Positions 57,090-64,000 of a stretch of DNA of 64,000 bases are shown piece after piece; within the stretch, counting starts at the first letter, position 1, and every line of letters starts with the position of its first letter. Below the pieces are notes generated by a model, which saw nothing but the letters and a program-made list of their open reading frames with translations, was not told where the DNA came from and did no database searches. The stretch spans positions 353,818-417,817 of the forward strand of contig ML133488.1 in NCBI GenBank assembly GCA_003864495.1, read 5' to 3'. The position numbers were made by a program, and so were the translations under genes. This stretch comes from Nemopilema nomurai (taxonomy: Eukaryota > Cnidaria > Scyphozoa > Rhizostomeae > Rhizostomatidae).

Positions 57090-57398
57090 CTTAGAGGCAA
57101 ACGCTTTCCTCATTGCTGAGTCTTCCAATGATGATCCATATGGATTCTTCATTTAGCTTTATCTAGGTTGATTGCCAGCGCACCGCAATCCGATCAAGAA
57201 ACAAAGAGGTTATTACGAATTCGCATTTGGAAATGAGTTGTTTAACGTCATCTTCAAAGATAGTTGTAAAATGTAAGAAAGACTATGATAAATCAAAGTT
57301 GAAATTTTATTGCACGAATTTAATACGATTGGCTTAGAAATCCTAGCTCAATTCGATCCAAGCCAAGCTTCGGATACCTAACAAAGTGCTACACATAC

Positions 57399-60300
57399 CA
57401 ATAGAGGAAGCAGAAAAATGCGAGTAGGTGATATCCAAGTTTAACCAGCGACTCCTTCAAATGCATCTTTAGTCGATTTCTATTCAATATTTCCGTAGGG
57501 TCGTAAAACTCTGACCCATCGCTAACCATTGTCAGTGATCTAAACGAGGAAAAGCTTTCACTTTAAATTCATACAATTCCAAGAGGCATCAACACAACTT
57601 TGGCTAAAGCTTGGGTTTTTAAGGGTTCAGATGGGTAAATATTATTCACGCAAAAGGGTTCTGTTACCCAGCACGGCTGCTCAGACCTGCGTTCTTCCTT
57701 CAAAGAGAAGTGCATTTACCGGAAAGGTACCTTTTGTACCTATTCTCTATTGATTACTTGATATTCAGACAAAACCTGATTATAACATTATATGTGATAG
57801 CGAGAACTGCCTTTTCAATATTCTGATTCCCGTTGCCTCGTCTATCGGTATGAAACTTCCCTTTCTTTAGATACTGAGATGAACACATTAGGTGGAAATG
57901 AACGGATATCGTCATCAGAAGCAGTCTAAAATACTTATCAGTCAAGGTAAGCAAATCATTTTGGTTTTGCAGCAATGAAGCGAAATTGAATATAATTCAA
58001 TATGATAACATCAATTAGTAGTTTCAAAATTAGAGATCCAGTGTACAAACAAGCAGGCTTAAAATTGGAAATATTCCTATGAACATATTCAAAACAGCAT
58101 TCTACTTGCGACTGCTTTGTTGATGGTAACTTTCGTCACATATTTAGCTTTCTTGTCAAACAAAGTCACTACAACGTCACTTTAAATTCAGACCAAAAAA
58201 GACTAGCCATTAATATTAGAAAAAGCTGCCGAGTTTAACAACGCACCTGTAAATGATCCACAACGTCATTGGCAAATTTATGGATATTGGAAACAAGTGC
58301 AGGGTAGATATAACAGCTACTGTCAACAGGACTTGCGCAATGACTTCTGGAAATACAATCTGAAAAGCAGTTTATATAAGATGAAAACCACAATAGGAAA
58401 ACGAGTTGCCTGTAAAAACTATTAAAGAGTATACTGTGGAGTGGGGAGGGGGTTCACTGATGTGTTTGGCGAAGTGCATACAAGCTTAAGGAGGACACTT
58501 CTGGGTCTCTTTATTTTCGTCAATGGGACCCAAATTCGAATTCAGTAGAAGCAAAAGTCTAGAAAATGCACATAATTTTAATTTAGCAACTTCAAAGATA
58601 TTTGAAAAGACTCTTTACAATCAAACTATAAACAAAATTTCAACTGGTTGAGCAGAGGACACAAACAAGCACAAATAAAGCAAACGAAAACAAACGCAAA
58701 GTATCAACCAATTGGGCGATACAGAAAACGATTCCTTTGGAAAATCAATATTTAATAATTCTGTATGATGTTAGAGAACAAACTTGAGTAGTATAGAAAA
58801 CATACAAACTAGTATTCAAGGTAGGCGCAGTTTCGGGGGGGGGGGGGCTTGAGCCCCACCTGGCAAGGTTAAGCCCCTCCCTAGCGAAATAGGTAGGTAA
58901 GCATTAGGTTTAATCAAGATGAAATATTAACAGTAAAAAAATACCAAGTTAGGTCTATCAACTAGCCCCTTTTCTATCTTATGACGTCAGCAGTTTCCAT
59001 TAGCAATTACCACAATTTTTACCCCTCCCCCTAGAAATAGAGAAGATCTGCGCCTATAATACTGGTTCCCCTTCCTTGGCAAGGTTATACTAACAGTCTT
59101 CAGCAATTCGAGTAAATCTTATTCGGAGGTAGTGCAGCGATTGATCTGAGGCCATATTACTTTTGAACTGCTTGACTTGAAACATTCGATGCATTGCTTT
59201 AATGTCCATTGCTCAGCCTTTGTACACCTGCGTATATATTACGCTAATCTCACTTGCTACGCTCCCTATATCCTACCTTTAGCAGCTTGTCAAACTGAGT
59301 TCCACCTTAATCATATACAGTAATCAAACACAGACATATCTGTCAAAACAATTCATATTTCTGACATTAAGAAATGCTTCACTCCTCTTCGCTCGTTTAC
59401 TACTTGCCAACTATCTATCTAAGGTTATGTCTTTCTCTATCTGCATCTTCTCTTTCGGGGACCGTATTTACATTTAACAAGCTTACAAATATTTTATTGC
59501 CTTTCAGTTCTTTTCTACCTGAATTGCATCGGGTTGAGGTGGTATCATCGCTTCGCATTTACAACATTTAATCCAACATTTAATCGAAGCAATCTCCTTT
59601 CCTTAACTGCATAACAGAACAGTCTTTCTTCAGTTCCATTAAATAGCTTTCCTGGGTTTTTCCTAGGTATTCAATCTGGCTCTCTTTAGGCATTGCATTG
59701 ATTGAAAACCATTGTAACCTTATATCGTGGTACATAGCTGATTCGCACAGCCTTTTCTCCAACTCACGCTTGAGCACTGACAACTCGAGTGATGTCAACA
59801 ATATCAAAGAACTGTTATGGTACCTAGCAATTTCCAGGGATAATGGAGCGTGCAACATTTTCTCTTCTCACTTTCGGTGTAGGGTTGAATAATTGATAGC
59901 ATTCCACTTTCACTAAGAGGCATCTGCATCTGCCCGATATTACATACAAGCCTAAAATAAACCTTTCTACTGTGTTTTCCCTTGAATTTTAATTTTTAGA
60001 AAACATGAGAAATATTTGGTATCTTTAATTTTCAAAACTGAATGGTAGTGATGAGGTGGCGTTTTTCATACCCTGTCATATTCTACTAATGAGAAAAACG
60101 TCCACACTTTTGCAATGGGTTCGGAAAACACAAGACGGTAAATATTGATTATTGAAACATGCGCTTTACATTTTACAGTTTGTGCCTTGCTGAATTGCAA
60201 GAGACTTTGAAAATGCAAGGAGGCACCCGTTCTCGTGGAAAGCTGAAGTTTTAAGAATTATTGAGCAAGCAAGGATGTATTTTTTATTTAGAAGCTGAGA

Positions 60301-61927
60301 AATTTGAACATAATGAAAAGGAAAATTTTCGTTTGAATGGCCACAATCAGTTGGTATCGATTGGTCAAGATAAACATCCTATTTGAATATGCACACTATA
60401 AGGGGATTCAGGCAAAAAGTGCTTAGAGTGTGGAATATGCTGTTTTACAAGAATCATCTAATCTGACGAATAGTCCTTTTTCTTATACTTAGGCTTAATT
60501 GTTTCCATAGATGAAGCTGCCTCTAAAACGTAAAGGAATGCTAAAAGCTTTCAAATCAAGATAAGGAAGCTATTTCTTAGTGAAAAAAGTGAAGAAAACA
60601 TTTTTATAAAAAACTCTAATTGTTTATTCTTTGGATCTTAATCAACAATTTATACTTTCCTTATCATTATGTGTTCCTTTACAAGCCACTCCCAAAAGCA
60701 AAAATAGTATAATTATACTATTTTTGTGTCCATATTCAAACCAACCATTCTCATTCAACCCATGATACTATGCATTATTTCTATTAATTTTCTTATAAAG
60801 ATACATTAATTGTTATAATATTCAATGGCACACAATAATTCTTGGCTAATATGAAATTTCCCCTTGGCCACCAAAAATGTCTATTCTTTCATGATTGCAA
60901 TATTTATCCCCTCGTCAAGTATAAGTCTGCTGAAAAATGACGTTGAAATCTTTTCTCTTATACTATAGGTCGGCATATACAAAAATAGCAATGAAACCCT
61001 AATTCTGGCCAACCAAACATAAAAAAATTCAGACAAAACCAAACAGAACAGCAAGATAAGGAAAGAGCTACCAAACCAATGTATAAGCCATCCCTGCACC
61101 TAAGCTGCACACCAAGTTTGATGCCTCAATACTGTCTAATAGTTTATCAATGAAAATACTTTCAAAAATCTAAATATTTGTATGAGGATACATACATCTT
61201 ACCATAGAGTACCTAAGGTGAGAGAGTGACATTAAATCAATTGGAATAGGATGACCTCTTTAGAATGTCTGATTACTAAGACTGTGAATATATTCTTATC
61301 ATGGCTAAGGATAAAACCGTAAATGTCAAAAACAAAGCAATTTTTATTCAAAAAATAGTACGCCTCATTTCCAGATATTCATAGGTGGATTTTCACAGTG
61401 TATTAGAATGAACTGATCTATTCAGTATTTCTATGGTAAGATGAAGGTATATACCTCATGCAAATAAAATGTGCAGCTTTGTTATGCATGAATCTCGATT
61501 GAGGACAATAAAGTCACTGTATGAATGCTATTTTATTAGACTTCACAGGAAATTTAGTCCAAGGAAATATCGAAATTTGGACAAATTCAATGACAGCTTG
61601 AATTTGGGGCCTCAAGCCTGATATCGCCAAAACCTATTAATAAGACTGTCAATGAAAAAAGTTATTTATGGACAGGGAAAACATTAAATTCTTATCCACT
61701 AATTTGAGCATGGCAAGCTAAAAGTGACATTTTCGTAATATAATCTAGAACAGGAAAATGGGAAAGGAATGCATGGTATGATGATAGGTTTCCTATTACA
61801 ATGGAAAAGAGGCCTAAAAAATTCCAAATGGAAAAGATAAATTCACAAGAGACTTCACCTTGTTAAGTCTGTTGCAGCAGGTCCTAGCATTCACATAATC
61901 ACATTCTAAGTCTGAAAGATTGACAAT
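57399..61927 (-). CDS. CNIH4: Cornichon-family cargo receptor, closest to CNIH4 (5' and 3' ends incomplete)
   Basis: Small multi-pass ER membrane protein that loads cargo into COPII vesicles; CNIH4 serves GPCR export. Three exons are clear: 61859-61927 ([20 protein letters not shown] then LNK), 58247-58359 ([20 protein letters not shown], then [12 protein letters not shown]) and 57399-57539 ([20 protein letters not shown], then [20 protein letters not shown]). Phases 0, 0, 2 and 2 agree. These match the CNIH signatures [18 protein letters not shown] and K-L-G-(F/Y)-HLL. The first exon (start codon and helix 1) was not found in the 2 kb above and may lie beyond the window. The gene sits in long introns carrying an inverted-repeat element. 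Confidence 0.88.
58822..59056. mobile_element. Short inverted-repeat element in a cornichon intron, TA-flanked
   Basis: TAGGCGCAG (58822-58830) pairs with CTGCGCCTA (59048-59056). The G-run and CCCCACC near the left end mirror CCCCTCCCCCT near the right. If the flanking TA pair is the target duplication, the ends are GGCGCAG...CTGCGCC, as in mariner/Tc1-type MITEs. It has no coding capacity. Confidence 0.55.
59057..61858. other. Remainder of the cornichon intron between exons 58247 and 61859
   Basis: AT-rich. A 92-codon minus-strand open frame at 59580-59858 ([20 protein letters not shown]) looks helical and could be a chance frame or part of an unrelated gene. No splice partner or domain was recognised. 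A hydrophobic 72-codon minus-strand frame at 60881-61099 does not match cornichon helix 1. Confidence 0.4.
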
Positions 61928-64000
61928 CTAGAGTTTGTTAAAGAATGTATTACATATATAAGATTGTTAAAAAATACCTTGTGACATACTTCTATTTGTC
62001 AGAAAAATTAAAGGGAAAATTCCTGCTCTGCTTACCTCTAATTTTTCATATTTTCTCTAAAAAATGTAAGTAATACAATTCTACAACAGTGAGCAATATC
62101 AAATGACTGTGTTTTAATTCTATCTAAAATCAAAAAAATCATGCACAAGGTCAAGGGTGAAATTTGAAAAACAAAACATAATTAGATTCTACAACCATCT
62201 AATTATCTTTTAATTGATATCCAACAGTCAACTAAATGCAAATCTTGGCAATGATCCAAATAAATCTTAATATTTAATAGAGACATAAAACATTTTTCTA
62301 AAAAATTGAAAAAATAAGGGCAGGCAGGAAGCCCTTAATATATAATAATTTATATATATAATAATTTTCCTGTTTTTCCTGTTGACTAACATGCTTGGCC
62401 CTTGAAAGTTTTTTTTTTGAAACAAACATGAGCTTTGGTAGCATATTAACAAATTATGAGGCCCTTTGACACAAATAATTGTCCTATTTTTGCTTAGTGA
62501 GACAAAATTATTATTTTGAAACAGCACTCCATTTTCCTAGCCAGAAAGCCATCGATGATGATTAAAAGAATTCAAAAATGCTCGATTAAACCAAAAAACA
62601 CAATTGAAGATGAAGCAATGAATGTCAACAATAACTGGGAGTTAAGAAAAAGGTGTTTAAGAATAGCACCAGACTGCGAATTGCAGTTTTTACTGACCAC
62701 TTCGTTGATAAGAAAGATTATTAAAGCATTGCATATAAGTAAGCCTTGGCTGCCCGATCCTTTTAATTTATGTTTAGCATACAGTCAACAAAATAGCTGA
62801 TACTACGACAAATTAAACTGATAACAAATTTTGCAAGGAAGGATACACAAAATATTGCAATGAAGAGCAACACAGCAGAATCTATCAGTGCGGACACAAA
62901 TATTGCAATTTCATAAGACATCTTCACTGAAAGTTAAATTGCTAACTTTTGAAAAGCAATAGCTAAGCTTCAGAAGTTGAATCAAGTTTGAGGATAGCGA
63001 ACTTTCCCATCCACTCCTTGCTCCTTTCGAAAGATGTTGTCAACCTCGCTCTGATGCATTCACAGCAACAACATCCAAGTGGCTTCCTAGTGCTTTTGTC
63101 AATACAAGATATAATATTATATCATATTGGGTATAGGTAAGTTTCCATAGACACTTACTATTGGCATTTTTTTTGTCTTCAAAACATCTTCGTAGTCTTA
63201 GACCACAGTTTTGCAACCTTCTTTTTTTTATGTTCCATTGCGCTTAGAGAAGACACACACTCATACTTCATTATACTCTAGTAGTCGAGTCATGTTGTAT
63301 TATTTTGTAATTTTGTTAGTTTAGAGGATTTATGTATGTAGTTAAATTTAAAATCAAAATGACCTGAACTGGACTCAACTGAACACACCAGTTTGTATGA
63401 ATCTTTATGTACCTGAAGGGAATAAATCATCTTGAGTTTATTGATAACAAGATAAACAAAGCTAAAACCCAAAAGTGGATAAGAAAATTTAAAAAGCTAA
63501 TCAAAATGAATAGGAAAGTATCCATGCATAGGCATTTTTAGAAAGAACCTACTCATTATTCTATTCATTGGGCAATCATCTCACATTCATGTTTCAATCT
63601 CATTCTCCAATAGTTTTAACTGGCTGTCTCAGGTTGAACCAATTTTTTGCTTTACTTAATTTTTTTCTACCAGTTGAAAACAAAGATGGATTTATTTTCC
63701 AATAATTGATTGAATTTGCTATCTGATGGGGCTATTTACTCCAGAACTATTTGTAGTTATGGATCAAAAGTTGTGATGTTAGTATCTGATTTTGTATAAG
63801 TAACATACTATACTACCCAGATGGTGTTTTCATTTTTTTATCATTATTTTCAATGATCCTTTGACTTTCTAAATATTTTTCATAAATATTTAGATAAATT
63901 AAAGTATTATGTTATAATTCTGTTTGCTTATTGATGTCAGGTTGTTAAGTGATTTTTCCCATACCACATTTTGGTTTCCCAGATTTCTGGCTATTTTAGA
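61928..64000. other. Upstream part of the cornichon gene, no exon recognised
   Basis: I scanned the minus strand for a start codon followed by one hydrophobic helix ending at a phase-0 donor (the expected exon 1). I found none that reads like the family. AT-rich sequence with an ATATATAATAATTTATATAT palindrome near 62338-62365. The first exon is probably beyond the window. Confidence 0.4.

Noticed and set aside
60881..61099. First exon of the cornichon gene
   Set aside because: Hydrophobic, but on the wrong (3') side of exon 61859-61927, and the sequence does not resemble cornichon helix 1.

Overview
The window looks like nuclear DNA of a non-bilaterian animal, most likely a cnidarian. The evidence is small exons with GT/AG introns of 0.3 to 4 kb, AT-rich non-coding DNA, animal-only gene families (DSL Notch ligand, SRF, CGRRF1, CCDC85, cornichon, rhodopsin-type GPCR) and scattered short inverted-repeat and tRNA-derived elements. 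The species cannot be named from the sequence alone. No operon, CRISPR array, phage or bacterial gene was seen.

Layout. (1) 1-13113, plus strand: a Notch ligand of the Delta/Serrate (DSL) family, missing only its 5' end. Twelve exons join in a consistent phase series: end of the MNNL domain, a 61-nt micro-exon, the DSL domain, five EGF repeats, a long Ser/Thr stalk, one transmembrane helix and a cytoplasmic tail. (2) 15402-19837, minus strand: a complete serum response factor (SRF) gene in four phase-0 exons, tail to tail with the ligand gene. (3) 20575-25609, plus strand: a CGRRF1-type membrane-anchored RING E3 ligase, head to head with SRF across 737 bp. (4) 25.6-39.6 kb: about 14 kb with no recognisable gene, holding a 393-bp inverted-repeat element and small tandem duplications. 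(5) 39658-40800, plus strand: an intronless rhodopsin-type GPCR with a Thr-rich N-terminus encoded by a microsatellite. (6) 44385-51546, minus strand: a CCDC85-family coiled-coil protein in six exons, one carrying a candidate PP1-docking motif. (7) 51.5-57 kb: an isolated coding-like exon with weak APC4 resemblance, a retroelement protease scrap and a 30-bp minisatellite. (8) 57399-61927, minus strand: a cornichon (CNIH4-like) cargo receptor with three clear exons. Its first exon lies beyond what I could find, and its 3' end is ambiguous.

The genes do not form a pathway. They are unrelated developmental, signalling, ubiquitin and secretory genes in ordinary animal spacing. I did not find a convincing new biological system. 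The more interesting points are the DSL domain with His where known ligands have a Notch-contacting Phe, the ligand's mucin-like stalk, its probable extra terminal exon across a transposon-bearing intron, the RVSF motif in a CCDC85 protein, and the compact SRF/CGRRF1 divergent promoter. Exon boundaries were set by eye from GT/AG sites, phase agreement and family resemblance. No search was run.
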